64,000 nucleotides of DNA, taken from positions 493,663-557,662 of the forward strand of contig KZ111154.1 of assembly GCA_002077045.2 (NCBI GenBank). Direction: 5' to 3'. Positions 41,753-52,902 of this stretch are shown piece by piece. The position numbers and the translations under genes were made by a program. This DNA comes from Rachicladosporium sp. CCFEE 5018. Lineage: Eukaryota; Ascomycota; Dothideomycetes; Cladosporiales; Cladosporiaceae. A model generated the notes under the pieces. That model was not told the origin of the DNA. It ran no database searches and saw nothing but the letters and a program-made list of their open reading frames with translations. The number at the start of each line of letters is the position of its first letter. Within the stretch, counting starts at the first letter, position 1.

Positions 41753-42705
41753 TCACTCGCGGTTACCGTTGCTTCCGTCCTTCGCCGCGGCTTTCCGAGC
41801 CCTGATCGCTGCGATCCGTGCGTTGACCGAGCTCACGTCGTTAGTACGACGCGCTTGTCCGGTCGGTCCACGTCTCTGGGGCCTCAGACCTCCCGTGCCA
41901 GCAGTAGGTCCCATGCTCTGCTCTGTAGTCCTATTGATATCACCGGACCAGATGTGCTTCAGCATGACCTCTAAGAATTCATTCGCGAGAGCCTTCTTTA
42001 GGGGAAAGGCCTTGATCTTGACCAGCACTTCCAGATCTTCGAACGTGGCTAGCTTGTCCACTTTGCCGCCGGTTTCGACGGCGTGTACGAACTGGTAGAT
42101 GTATACGTAGATCTTGTTGAGGTTCTGGTGCGGTATGTTAGCACTGGCTCTGCTTTCTGCTTCTTAGGAGGCTAACTCACATCCTTGCATTCCCTAATCC
42201 TGCTGCCGACCTCGACTTCCGCATCGACGCACAGCTTTTGCCAGGCAGGCAGACTGGTGTTGTCGCCACCATAGCGTTTCTGGAAGAACTGATATATCCT
42301 TTCATGCTCGGCTTTCAGCGCGTCCCGCTCCTTCGCGCGCTCAACCCCAGGCTCGGCTGCCTTCACTGCAGCGAGCCTTTCGCGTCCCTTGGCGACAGAA
42401 GCACTGCTCGACACTGACCACCATCCTGCCTTCCATTCGTCTAGCTCGCGCGTCGCGGCGTCTTCTGATACTGTGGTCGCAGTGGTAGTGACGGGCTCAG
42501 AGACGGGCTCAGCGGCAGTCTCAACAGGCTCAGCGACAGTCTTGACAGGCTCAGCGACAGTCTTGACAGGCTCAGCGACAGTCTCGACAGGCTCGGCGAC
42601 GGTCTCGACAGGCTCGGCGGTCTGAGTAGTTGCCCTATTGAAGAGCGCATTGAATCTTTCCTTCCAGTCATCCGACTCGACCAATGGGCGTGCGCGTGAT
42701 GCCAT
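41753..42705 (-). CDS. Orphan-family protein A (paralogue of the gene at 51435-52372), with heptad repeat
   Basis: Exons 42705-42181 and 42124-41753 (intron 56 nt, phase 0) encode 298 residues. The N-terminal third contains five to six copies of a seven-residue unit (AEPVETV / AEPVKTV). The conserved core starts near residue 137: HERIYQFFQKRYGGDNTSLP, AWQKLCVDAEVEVG, RIRECKD. The intron follows exactly, then comes NLNKIYVYIYQFVHA, KVDKLATFEDL and FLEVMLKHIWSGD, and a basic tail with RIAAIRARKAAA. The core aligns with the second orphan gene on both sides of the intron. I know similar sequences only as uncharacterised Dothideomycete proteins, often in several copies. No catalytic motif was seen; a helical protein-interaction domain is plausible. 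Confidence 0.7.
42506..42630 (-). repeat. 21-bp coding minisatellite in orphan-family gene A
   Basis: About six tandem 21-bp units, each starting ggctc on the + strand at 42506, 42527, 42548, 42569, 42590 and 42611, with a few substitutions. They encode the EPV[EK]TVA heptads. The unit is a multiple of three, so copy-number change keeps the frame. Adjacent units at 42548-42610 are nearly identical, which suggests recent expansion. Confidence 0.9.
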
Positions 42706-43075
42706 GATTGTGGTGGCGGGTGATGGTAAAGCAGTCCGTCAAGTGAGCAATGCTGAGTGCGTCGAGGAGAGGGAAAGCTAGAGAAAGTCCTAGTGCGGTT
42801 GCCTGCCATGGCAGCGCAGGTGCTCGCCTATCCTGGTTAGAAGGAAGGCACGACCCACACCATGGAGACCTGTGGCGCGCAAGAGCGTTGCGACAGCCAC
42901 AGTATGGTATGAGCATTACTTGCAACAGGAGAGACACGAAAGTGTACCTATCCCTACGATATTCGTGCGATCACATGCATTCAATTCATCTCCGTGTACT
43001 GTGCTACGTCAACTCAGTGTCACATCATCACAGCAACAACATCGCTGAAAGCTCACTTGTGCATTGAGTTGACCC
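42706..43075. other. Intergenic spacer
   Basis: A 370-bp region between the start of orphan gene A and the LRG1 stop; promoter of the former. Nothing else was recognised. Confidence 0.35.
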
Positions 43076-46000
43076 TCACGCCATCCCAGCGACTCTCGTC
43101 CCCTGCCCTCGTCCATCCCACCCCTTCGGCCCTGTACCCCTGACCGGACTTCCTTCTCCACCTCCCTGCCCGTCAGCAGCCACAGCCCTCACACTGCTCT
43201 CCTGACCCCAAGCCCGACTTTGACTCAGATCCCCATCGACTCTCATAGCCGCATTACCGCCTCCGCCTCGCGAGCCTCCAGGAGATTCCAGGTCCAGGGA
43301 CGTGGGGTTCTGGTTGATTTGCGGCGCCTTGCCGACGTCAGCGTATCGCTTGAGAATCTCTTTGGTGGTGATGTCCGCGGTGTTGGAGAATAACGTGCTA
43401 TCGTTGAGAATGAGGGAGAGGTCTTCGGGTACCTATTGCACAGGAATGTCAGTACGCGACGAGGGACTTGTAAAAAGGGGGAAAGAGACAATCGTACCTC
43501 GCACATGCTCTCGTTGCATTCGATTAGACTGTGCACCGCCTCGATGGCCAAAAAGCTCTCGTCAACATCTCCCATGCCCGGCAGCTTGCCTGACCCGCCG
43601 AGCGGAGGATCTTTCCAAGGCGGCGACAGCACGTTAGGCGCCATGACCGTGGCCAGATTGTGAATATCCATCTTCGAGCCGCTCTCTTCGTCTACATGAC
43701 TGAATGACGAAACCCAATTCATAAACGTGAAGAGCACTTCCATCGTATCCCGGTGGCTCTTAGGCAATAAGCAGCAGGTCAGGTGGAGCAGGCGCCGCCG
43801 TCGTTCGGTATCCTCAATCTTCTGGCTTGTTATGAATACCCGGAAGAGCTTGTGCGTCAGTAGCGGGTCTGGGAGCTCCCTCAAGAACTTTTTGAGCAAC
43901 GCTGCTAGCAAAACTGGACTCTCCAAGGTAAGGTCGACGTCGACCGCTCCTTTCGCATCTACTTCGGCTTTGATCTCGTTTAATCGCTTGATGGACGCGT
44001 TCTTGCGGAAAATCCCCTCAACGCTCATGTCCATGCTTTTCATGGCTGACACTGCTTCTTGGATGAGGCTGGGAATCTTCAGACTGCCTGGCCCAACGCA
44101 GTCGGTGCTCTCCTCGTAGTCTCGCTCCAGCAGCTGCTCGAGCGGCACGCCGAAGATAGCATTCTTCGGTACCTTTGACCGTTTCTCTTTCGGTACGAAC
44201 GCCTTACCGAACTTGGACCAGAAAGTCGGGCGCTTCGTCTCGATGAGGTCGAGCAGCTCCTCCTGGTTGAAGTGACCCTCCAGCAACGGCTCCATGGACA
44301 GCACGGCGACATGGCGGACGATGAAGTACTCCAGTGCGGTGAGCTCGGAGAAGTACTTCTTTGTACCGGGTGGCCGGCCATCAGCGTTGGTGACGGGCTT
44401 GCCTTCCTCAGAGTATTCTCGGGCGTGGCCGCCGTTCACCATCTTCGGCCTTGGATCCTGAGGCACCATTCGCTGCCTTGCGTATCGGGAGGCATTCGGT
44501 CGCTGCTCTCGTGTCTGCTGCGCCTGCACGATCCGCGGAATATCGTCCAAGGTCATGGTGTCTTGTCGGCCGAAGGTCAGTTGGGAGGTGATCTCGCCGT
44601 TCGCGTCGCGGTCCTCGACGATCTGGAAAGTGCCTGTTCTTCGCCGATCTTTGCCACCATCTGCTGAGTCTGGCCGTGAGCCTTCTGGTCCGTCAATGAT
44701 CCGGGATTTGCGTGCATGCTTGCCAGCATTCGAAAGATGCTTGTCCATGCGGGTACTTCGTAGCCGTCTGATGTCGCCCATGGTGTCTTCGTAGTTCGCG
44801 TCGTTCTTCCGCTCTGAGCCCGACCGCCCTGCGTAGGACTTGGATCTGGTGTTGGATCGTAGCAATGGCGGATCGCCTTCGTTGCTCGGCGTATGGCCAT
44901 CTCTTGAGTCGTAGTCTCTCAGGTTGGGATCATCACTCGTGTGAGGCAGCGCACCGCTCGTCCTCAGCGTCGCGAGCAGTCTCGCGTGAGCGACACGCAG
45001 CAGATGTACGTACTGCTGCAGTCTACTAACATGGACGAGACCTCCAGCACGAGCGTCTGGCGTAGCGTGAAGCTCACAGAAGACTTTGACAGCTTGCTCA
45101 CTCCAGCGCGCATTGATAGAGTCGCCACTCATGTCTCTGCTACACTTATAGCACTTCACGCAAGGCGCGTGGATGACTCTGCCTTCCACTTTGAAGCACT
45201 TGTCCTCGACTGCCTTGTCGCAGACTGCGCAGGTATCTGCTTTTCGATCAACATAAATCTGTGAATCTATGCGTGAGTCGCGGTTCTCGTCCTCTTCTAG
45301 TCGATCGTCCAGGCTGTTGATGTCACTCAGAAAGGTCTCAAGTCCTTCACCGCTGCTTGTATCGCGTTCCAATTTGAGTGCGCCAGACAAGCAGATCCGG
45401 ATCATCAATTTCAGGTAATGCGCCAGACCGGTGACAAGCGACAGCAGCTCTTGTGTGACACCAAGCCTCCGCACGCCGTGATCCTGGCTCTCAGCCAGAA
45501 GCTGAAAGAAGGCCACGACCTTCTTGCACAGAAGTTTCGCCTCTCTTCCGTAGCTCAATCCGGGGTTCGCGATGTTGTCAAACGTTCTGACGCCCTTCTC
45601 CGACATCTTATTTGACGGTCGCGCCACGAGCCTTCGATCCAAGTCATCTGCAGCAGTGAACAGCACGTCCACATGTGTTATGAAGTTCCTCGCAGCCACG
45701 ATGCCTTCAATGTACGCTCCATTAGAGACGTGCAGAAGCATGTCCGAAATGCGTGTTGCCGAGCGCTCTTCGAAACTCGACAAGGTCTGCCAAATCCGAT
45801 GCACCTTGTACTCCACCGCCTCTTCGCCTGTCCTCACAGTCCTTCGCAGCTCCTCATTCGCTTCATGCTCCGCAAGCAACTTCTCCTGCTGCTCCAGAGC
45901 CGTCTCCTTCATCTCCTCACCATCCGTGATCTTCGCAGGCGCATGCAGCCGCACATTCCAATACTTATGTATCATGTAGCATTCCGGATGCCAGTGCTGA

Positions 46001-46757
46001 TTGATACCGTTGCGGAAAATCTCCACGAATTGCTTGAGGATTGCCGTCTGGCAGCCATTGCACTTCTGTGCGAACTGCGTCGAGTAGTGATAGTGGCAGT
46101 AGACGCTCCCTTCATGCTCGTAGTATGAGTCTTGAGCGCCGAAGACGGTGGGACAGACGCTGCAGGTGAAGTGCTCGATATGGTATTTGCGGTCCAGCGC
46201 TGTGATGTAGGAGCCCCGGAGTGCGCCTCCACACGCGAAGCAAAGCAGGTCTAAGCGCTTGAAGTAGTCGGTCTCGCAGAGAGGATATTGGTTTGGCGGC
46301 TGATCAGGTACGGGGAAGAATTTGGAGGCTACTATCTTGTCGCAGTCCTGGTGTTGTCAGTACTACAGACTTGAGATCAATGGACTAGCAAACTCACATG
46401 ACATGTGAAGCACTCCAGATGGTAAGTGTCGCCCAACGCGCGCACAAACTGCCCAGTGAGATGATTCTGGCATTTGCCACACACTCGCTGTTCCCGCCCA
46501 GACCCACTCGGTCGCCTGCTCCTCTCCCCGCCACCCAGCCGTGGCCTCTCCGCCAGACTTTGGTCCTGACTCTCTGATGTCCTTGCCACGCGTTCCTGCG
46601 GCGGCGGTTGTGTCGCCATGGCGTTGCTGTTCGGTCCACTGCCGTCCCGTCTATGCGCCCCATTCGCGCGTGGCGATCGCTGTTTTGGCACTGGGGCGTT
46701 GTTCGGAAAAGTCCCTGCCGCCGCACCCAGTGGTCGTTCCTCCGATGGGAGACCCAT
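43076..46757 (-). CDS. LRG1: Lrg1-type Rho GTPase-activating protein with three LIM domains
   Basis: Exons 46757-46398, 46347-43498 and 43432-43076 (introns 50 and 65 nt, all phase 0) encode 1188 residues. Lrg1 stimulates GTP hydrolysis by Rho1-type GTPases and tunes cell-wall synthesis and polarised growth. LIM1 begins near residue 93 (VCGKCQNHL) and is split by intron 1 at FTCH-DCDK. LIM2 follows directly (LLCFACGGAL, HFTCSVCPTVFG, YCHYHY). LIM3 is near 490 (ADTCAVCDKAVEDKC). The RhoGAP domain spans about 850-1065 (FGVPLEQLL, VEGIFRKNAS with the arginine finger, LLKKFLRELPDPLL, NLATVMAPNVL). Removing the last intron extends the protein by VPEDLSLILND and a Gly-rich tail to the TGA at 43078. 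The N-terminal start is provisional: the frame upstream of ATG 46757 looks coding for about 16 codons. Confidence 0.9.
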
Positions 46758-47723
46758 CCCAGCGCTGTACTGGGCCTCCCTTCGTGTGTTGTTGTTATTG
46801 TAACTGCCCTGCTGCCAGTTGTGCCAATGCCTCCAGATGAATTACTGGTCTCACCGCCTCTCGGTTCAGTCGCGCGTTTGCCACCAGATCGTGTTTCCAG
46901 TCCAGATGATACTATCTCATCCCAGATGCAGCATACACTGCAATGCAAACAATCGCGCTCAAGACTCGGCTATACAATGTTATGATCCGTCCGGTCAATG
47001 GCTCCAGTACAGCAGTGTCGCACAACCTGCTTCCACGCGCGACCCAACACTTTCCAGTCCAAGTCACCTCGAGATTCCAAGCTCCGCTGTCGACTCCGCT
47101 GATCGTCGTGAATGGGTGGATGTATCGAGCCGGGGTGTGAAACGTGAACGGACGATGCCGTGACAGCGGCTACGCCCAAAATAACAGCACACTGCCGAAC
47201 ACGGTGCGGAAGGCTTTGTTGGTGACGCGGACGATGGTGACGGCAGGATGGGGCGGTGCAGGGGAGAGTGGGTGGAGGGCACGAGGTCACGGAGACGCGA
47301 TCATTGAGTATTGAACAGCGAGGTGCAAGGCTCGTCGCGTAGGGCTGGACTCGTTCTCCGCAAGCGTGACGGCCGGCCGTTGGCTTTAAATGTAATTTCC
47401 GATTACGATGTCACGGAGTCGGAATGAACGCTTTCATTTCTCATGTCTTGGACGTGAATCCAAGTAATACTGAACGCGATGTTATTGACATCCGGTAGAA
47501 GCCTTCAATGGTCGCCCATCGGAGAGTTCGGCGTGCGAGTCTCGTGGTTGATCGTCACTTCCCATCTCTCCATCACCTCGGAACGGTACTAGCACGCGGC
47601 AGCGGGACTAGCCTTTCTTCCCGCAACCTCGAAGCTTCACCCACTTGATGCAGGTACACATCAGAAGCACACGACAGCGTCCTCCAACATCCACCACTCG
47701 CAATTCCAATCATCACCCCGACC
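46758..47723. promoter_or_regulatory. Divergent upstream region LRG1 / RPB4
   Basis: A 966-bp head-to-head region. The part next to LRG1 (about 46758-46806) can be read in frame as GSYNNNNTRREAQYSAG and may be the end of an upstream LRG1 exon, with a possible 46-nt intron just before it. The remainder has no supported gene. Confidence 0.35.
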
Positions 47724-48243
47724 ATGGCCTCCACCCGTCCCACCGGTCCTACTCCCATCCCTTCGCGTCGTCGCCCCCGTCCGTCCGGTGATGAGGAAGC
47801 CGGCCCAACCCTCCGCCTAGGCGAGATGTCCCACAGCACGCCCATCTCCGTCGCCTCGGCGAATGAGATCCTCAAGTCCATCGCCACGTCACGATCGCAA
47901 CAGAACAAGGACCTGCCGCACAACGAGCTGACGAAGAAGATGACGGATTACACGGAGACCTTCGCGCGTTTCAAGGGCGGAGAGATTGTGAGTTCCGTGA
48001 CGAGTGAGGCGGGGACGCTGGGCGGAGTGTTGGGGGAATGGGAGGTTGCGCAGCTGGGTAAGTGAAGCGCATGCGGAAGTGGTGCTTGGGTCTGGCGCGA
48101 GAGCTGACTGGGCGACAGTGAGCTTGTGTTGCGATACGCCGGACGAAGCCAGGACGCTCATTCCTTCTGTCGAGGGCAAGATTGAGGACGAGGAGCTACG
48201 AGTTGTGCTGGACAACATCTCCCGGCTGCGCAACTTCACGTGA
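47724..48243 (+). CDS. RPB4: RNA polymerase II subunit Rpb4
   Basis: Exons 47724-48057 and 48119-48243 (intron 61 nt, phase 1) encode 152 residues. Rpb4 with Rpb7 forms the stalk of RNA polymerase II. Recognisable features are the Pro/Arg-rich N-terminus, GPTLRLGEMS, LTKKMTDYTETFARFKGGE and WEVAQL. Across the splice follow SLCCDTPDEARTLIPSVEGK and IEDEELRVVLDNISRLRNF, the HRDC-like C-terminal domain. At the splice the codon becomes Val (AQLVSLCC) where most family members have Gly. That is an acceptable change, or a sign the acceptor is off by a few bases. The N-terminal LSxxEA region is more divergent than usual (VASANEILKSI). Confidence 0.85.
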
Positions 48244-49168
48244 GCGATGCAATCTTGGACTAGACTGAAAACACTGGCCAAGGACCATTACTACAGCTGC
48301 TTAATGCAACGAGGAAGCTTTGATCATGGCGATGCGCTACGATCTTCCACAGGAGATTTGTAGCTGCGGCGCCGGGAAGGCGCACCTAACGCCAGAATCT
48401 CTCGAGCGCTACGACACGACGATACGATCAAGACAAAATTTCGGCAATACCAGGTCTCCTTCCAATTCATACACTGCTGCCGACAGAGGATGGTCGTGCG
48501 CTCTCGGTCTCGTGACAGGCCGGACGCGCATAAATACGAGCTTTGGAGCACGCTCAGATCCACCCCACCACGTCGACGAGAAAGTCGCCAGTCCACGTCC
48601 GCCAACAAGAAGAAGTCTGCAATGCTGGATGCGATCACTTGGCATTCAAGCGGCTTTTCGTGCAAGATGAGAAGGAAGCAATGTGCAAGACGTGAAATTA
48701 CGCAGCAATGAGAACTTCCCTGAGAGCTTGAGATTGCTCAAGGAAGTCAACTGTACCATGAAACGTAAGGCTTCACTCCAGTCGAGTCTCAACTTCTCCG
48801 TACGAGTCTACGGTGAGCTGTGGGTTGTCTGTCAACGTCAGTGAAGTGGCGCACAGATTACAACCTTTTGGCGAGATCTCGCTTCAGCCCATGAATTTAG
48901 CCAAGCTTCGTCGATTTCCCCGCCTTCACGTCACAATGTGCAGCCCTTCACCCTCTCCTCCATCGGCAACGCATCATCGCAATGCCAATACGAGGACTTA
49001 CTCGCAAGCTTCAGACTGACGCTGTCGCAAGTGATGCGCCGAATGGACCGATCTCCGCACGCGCAAGACCATCATTGACGCTGATAGGACAAAAGGTAAG
49101 GGTGTCTTCATGCTTTCATAAACGCTACTTCCTACTCTCCCACGCCCATAGCTCACCACTCCGTACCG
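48244..49168. other. Intergenic region, no supported gene
   Basis: A 925-bp region upstream of the carboxylesterase. Open frames of about 115 codons at 48320-48670 and on the opposite strand overlap each other and have no family features. Confidence 0.4.
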
Positions 49169-50993
49169 ATGAAATCCCCAATATATTCTCTCCTAGGGTA
49201 CGCGGCCTTAGCTGCTGCCCAGGCTACCCAGACCATCTCCTCTATTCCCTCTGGCGCACCTGTGGTTGATCTTGGCTATGCAAGCTACCTAGGCTATGTC
49301 AACGACACCTCCCAGATCACGTACTACAGAGGCATCCAGTACGCGCAGCCACCCGTCAACGAGCTAAGATGGCGAAAGCCACGACCGATTGAAGCTGGTA
49401 ACGCGTTCAATGGTGCTACGCTGAACGCAACGACTCAAGCACCGTCGTGCTATCAGAGTGCGCCGTACTACGTGCTGTTGAAGTTCCCTGGCGTAGGTTG
49501 CCACTACCTTAGCATCACCCAGTAGGCCGGAACTGATGCGAAACTACAGAGCGGTACCCCCGTCCCCTCCTCCGAAGACTGCCTCGTTCTCGACATTCTC
49601 GTGCCAAATCATCCTCAGTCCGATCGCCTTCCTGTCGTAGTCCAGATCCACGGTGGTGGCTACACGCAAGGGAACACGGAAAGCTACCCTGGTGACCGTT
49701 TGACGTGGGCTTCGAATGGGAGTGTGATTTACGTCGCTATCCAGTATAGACTCGGCATCTTTGGCTTTCTGGGCGGCAGCCAGATTGCTGAAAACGGCGT
49801 GCTGAATGCTGGATTGCTTGATCAGAGAGCCGCACTGGAGTGGGTGCAGCGGAATATCGGCGCCTTCGGTGGCGACCCTTCTCGTGTCACAATCGTGAGG
49901 CTCCCTATTTCCGTGTCCCCTCTCCACGGACCATCACTGACAGACGATAGTGGGGTGGCTCCGCTGGCGGCGGCTCAGTCACCTACCAGCTTACTGCCGG
50001 CAATGCTTACGACGTCCCACCTTTCTCGGCGGCTATTGCAGAATACCCGTGGTGGCAGCCATTACTCAATCAATCCCAACAAGACACACAGCTTTTCACA
50101 GCGCTCCGTCAAAGCAATTGCACGTCCGTCACTTGCCTCCGAAGCCTCTCCGCTGTCGATCTTGGGACACTTGGCCAACAAGTCCAGAACGTCTCCTATC
50201 CCGAAGCACAGGGCTACGGATCCTACTACTTCGGCCCTGTAGTCGACGGAGAGTTCGTGCGCGACTTGCCAAGCCAAGCATTCAAGAAAGGCAACTTCTA
50301 CGACGTTCCTATCATGCTCGACAGAGACGCGTACGAGGGCTTCTCCTTCAGCAATGCAAGCGAGACGACGCAGTTGGAGCAGGTGATAGACGCACAGCAA
50401 ATCTTCCCTTACGCTGGACCAGCCTTCTTCAGCCGACTCTACCAACTCTACCCGCGCGAAGCGTTCAACTCGACGTTCTACCAGCGTGTACAATGGTTCG
50501 GTGTAAGCACTCTTCAAGCTTCCCCAATATCAAGCACCTCCGTGGAGATACTGATGGTCAATCGCAGGACTTTATAATCAACTGTCCCACCGCCCTGATC
50601 GCCTCTCGCGCCGTCGATTCGGTTTCAAACTCCTCCGCGATCTTCAAGCTCACTTTTGCTGCCGGTACTGAGACTCACGCCGCTACCGGCGCTTTCCTCG
50701 CGTCCCGCGACATAGCCTGGAGTGCTGGGAATAACAACGCTACCCTTGCGCAGATCATGACGAGCTACTGGACGAGCTTCATCACGAGCCATGATCCGAA
50801 CCCCGGTCGGGTCGGGGGTGCGCCGTTCTGGCCGAGCTACGCGAGTGGAGGGAATGGGACTGTGGGTGATGGGGAGGGCGTTGGGTTCAAGACTTTGGGC
50901 GTGAAGTATAGTGAGATTGCGGTGGAGGGTGATCCTGATGTGAGCGCCAGATGTGACTTCTTCAGCTCCAACGAATACGTCGTGCGAAACTAG
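49169..50993 (+). CDS. Secreted type-B carboxylesterase/lipase
   Basis: Exons 49169-49492, 49550-49894, 49951-50502 and 50568-50993 (introns 57, 56 and 65 nt, all phase 0) encode 548 residues. A signal peptide is clear (MKSPIYSLLGYAALAAAQA). The fold's hallmarks are in order: YYRGIQYAQPP, SEDCLVLDILVP, the oxyanion-hole VVQIHGGGYTQGN, GLLDQRAALEWVQRNIGAFG, and the nucleophile elbow WGGSAGGGS. The acidic residue is likely in DAYEGF, and the histidine in ITSHDPNP. The usual Glu before the catalytic Ser (GESAG) is Gly here, as in a subset of fungal members. Several N-glycosylation sequons are present. It probably hydrolyses short-chain esters outside the cell; the substrate is unknown. Confidence 0.88.
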
Positions 50994-51434
50994 CCAGCGC
51001 AAGAGAGCTTGTGAGCTGCTGCGCACAGAACATGTAGAACAACGATAGTCGCATGTACTGGCGTCCTATCTCCACCTCTCCAAATTCGTGAACCGGAGGC
51101 AATGCTCCTGTCCCCATGTCCAGGGCAGTGAAACTCCATAGCCGTGACTTTGACAGTCCCGAGTGTGGAGCGAAGACCTTCGCAGTCAGTCTGCTCTCTC
51201 CTGCGGGTATCGAGCACCTCTGCAGGTGCGCTTATAGTAGCACAGGAGCGTTCAGACTTCCGGAGAGACACAAAGGTAGAATGTCCGGTCGTGCCTTCCA
51301 ACCGACAGACGGGAGTGTGCACAAGCGCGGTCTTGTTCAAAGCAGCAAACGAGCATAATGCGGCGACTTCTCACTACAAGACGGACCGTGGACTTAGACT
51401 TTCTCTCACTCCACCGTCGTCCGCTTCGACAGCC
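50994..51434. other. Intergenic spacer
   Basis: A 441-bp region upstream of orphan gene B. Nothing else was recognised. Confidence 0.4.
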
Positions 51435-52372
51435 ATGGCACCATCAGGCAGTAGAACGCCGAAGCTGGACAAGTTGAAACAGCAGCTGAGAGATCTGGGT
51501 ATTGAGCCAGGAAAGACGGTGGCGGAGTGCAAAGAGGTAAAGTCGATGGTTTAGACGAGGCGCTCTTCGATCTTCAGTGCTGACCTACTATAGCTGCTTC
51601 GCCTCGAGCGAGAGAAGGTCGAGCGTGCGAAGGCTCTTCGCAAGCAGCTCGAGCGCGAGAAAGCTGCTTTCAAGGAAGCACAGCGCCAGGCTCAGCGCAC
51701 CCAGCGAGCCAGATCCTCAAAGCCGAAGCACAAACGCGCCGCGTCCGGTTCTGAGAGCGAGGAGGATGAAGTGTACGAGCACTTTCAGCAGCGATACGGC
51801 AGCGACGACAACGACCTTGCTGCTTGGCAGCAGTTGTGCCGCGATCTAGAGTTGGAGCCGGGACCGTCGAAGACGCAGTGCAAGAAGGTAATTCTTAGAG
51901 CGCATCATCAGAATAATCACGAGCTAGTGCCTGACAATGAGCGCAGCGTATCGCGGAAGTCTACGTGTACATCAAGCAGATGGTTCTGGCGCAGAAGAAC
52001 GGCGCCAAAATCGACAAGCTTGCTACCTTCAGTGCTCTGTACAGGACGATCAAGAAATACGGAGCTTACCCGCTGGCGGCGGCCAAGGACAACTGCTACC
52101 TCAAGGTGATGCTGAAGACGCTCCCTGGCTCTGTCACGGGCGCCGGTAGGCCAGGCGGGAGACCGCAGCCTTGCACTAGATCTGGAGCTCCACCGCCTGG
52201 CTCATATGGCCAGCGCCCGGCCGCACATCCACTAAGTGCAAGTGGCTCGAACGATGACAGCAGCCACAGCGGCGCGTCCGAGGCTGAGGGAGCGGCCGTA
52301 GTACATGGCGATGTTGACGACAACGTTGCTGATGTCGCGGGTAGACTGAGCACCGTCGGATTGGATCACTAA
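51435..52372 (+). CDS. Orphan-family protein B (paralogue of the gene at 41753-42705), internally duplicated motif
   Basis: Exons 51435-51536, 51594-51887 and 51947-52372 (introns 57 and 59 nt, both phase 0) encode 273 residues. Exon 1 encodes a short SAP-like helix pair ending QQLRDLGIEPGKTVAECKE. Exon 2 begins with a highly charged coiled coil (RLEREKVERAKALRKQLERE), a basic patch (KPKHKRAA) and the family core EVYEHFQQRYGSDDNDLAAW, ending QQLCRDLELEPGPSKTQCKK. Exon 3 continues RIAEVYVYIKQMVLA, KIDKLATFSALYRTI and YLKVMLKTL, then a disordered Gly/Pro/Ser tail. The two exon-terminal motifs resemble each other and the exon-terminal motif of paralogue A. Function is unknown; basic and helical features would suit nuclear protein or nucleic-acid binding, but this is inference. 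Confidence 0.72.
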
Positions 52373-52902
52373 AGGAGGGGCGAGCAGTACGGTGGAACGC
52401 ATTGTCTCTGTCCGTCTTTTATTGCTGTTGGCGACCACATTCGGCATCTGAAGAGTTGGATCAGATAAGTTCTCGCGGGACTGCTGCGAGTCTTGCACCG
52501 CCACTCTGGTCTGGGACAGCGGTAGGATCGCAATAGGAGAGTTTACCAACGGAAGCCAGCTATCCTGCGGATGGTTCTGTACGTAAAAGCGATCGCTGGA
52601 GAGGCATTCATGTTCCCTTCGCCATCCTCCGGTGTGGGGTAAACTTCCAAAAAGGGCAGGAAGTTAACCGACATGGTCACGTGCGATGGCGTCAGCAAAC
52701 GCGGTTAATTTGCGATCGAAGTCCACAGCTGACACATTTCTCCTTCATGAAAGCTCGGAGGACCTCCACAATGCTCAAGGTGCGGTTCTGGCGAATGAGC
52801 AAATGCTTCATCAGCTCCTCCCACCCGAAGAGGTGCACTCCAGCTAAGTCTCGCATCTTCTCGTCTTCCTTTCCTCCCCTATAAGTAGCCGTCATCGAGT
52901 CC
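52373..52902. promoter_or_regulatory. Upstream region of the pirin gene
   Basis: A 530-bp region with a TATA-like CCCCTATAAGTAG near 52877-52889, only some 20 bp before the first pirin ATG (52903). If used as a TATA box it would place the transcript start downstream of that ATG and favour a later start codon. Confidence 0.4.

Noticed and set aside
48320..48711. Open frames on both strands upstream of the carboxylesterase
   Set aside because: Mutually overlapping, no conserved features, no splice pattern.
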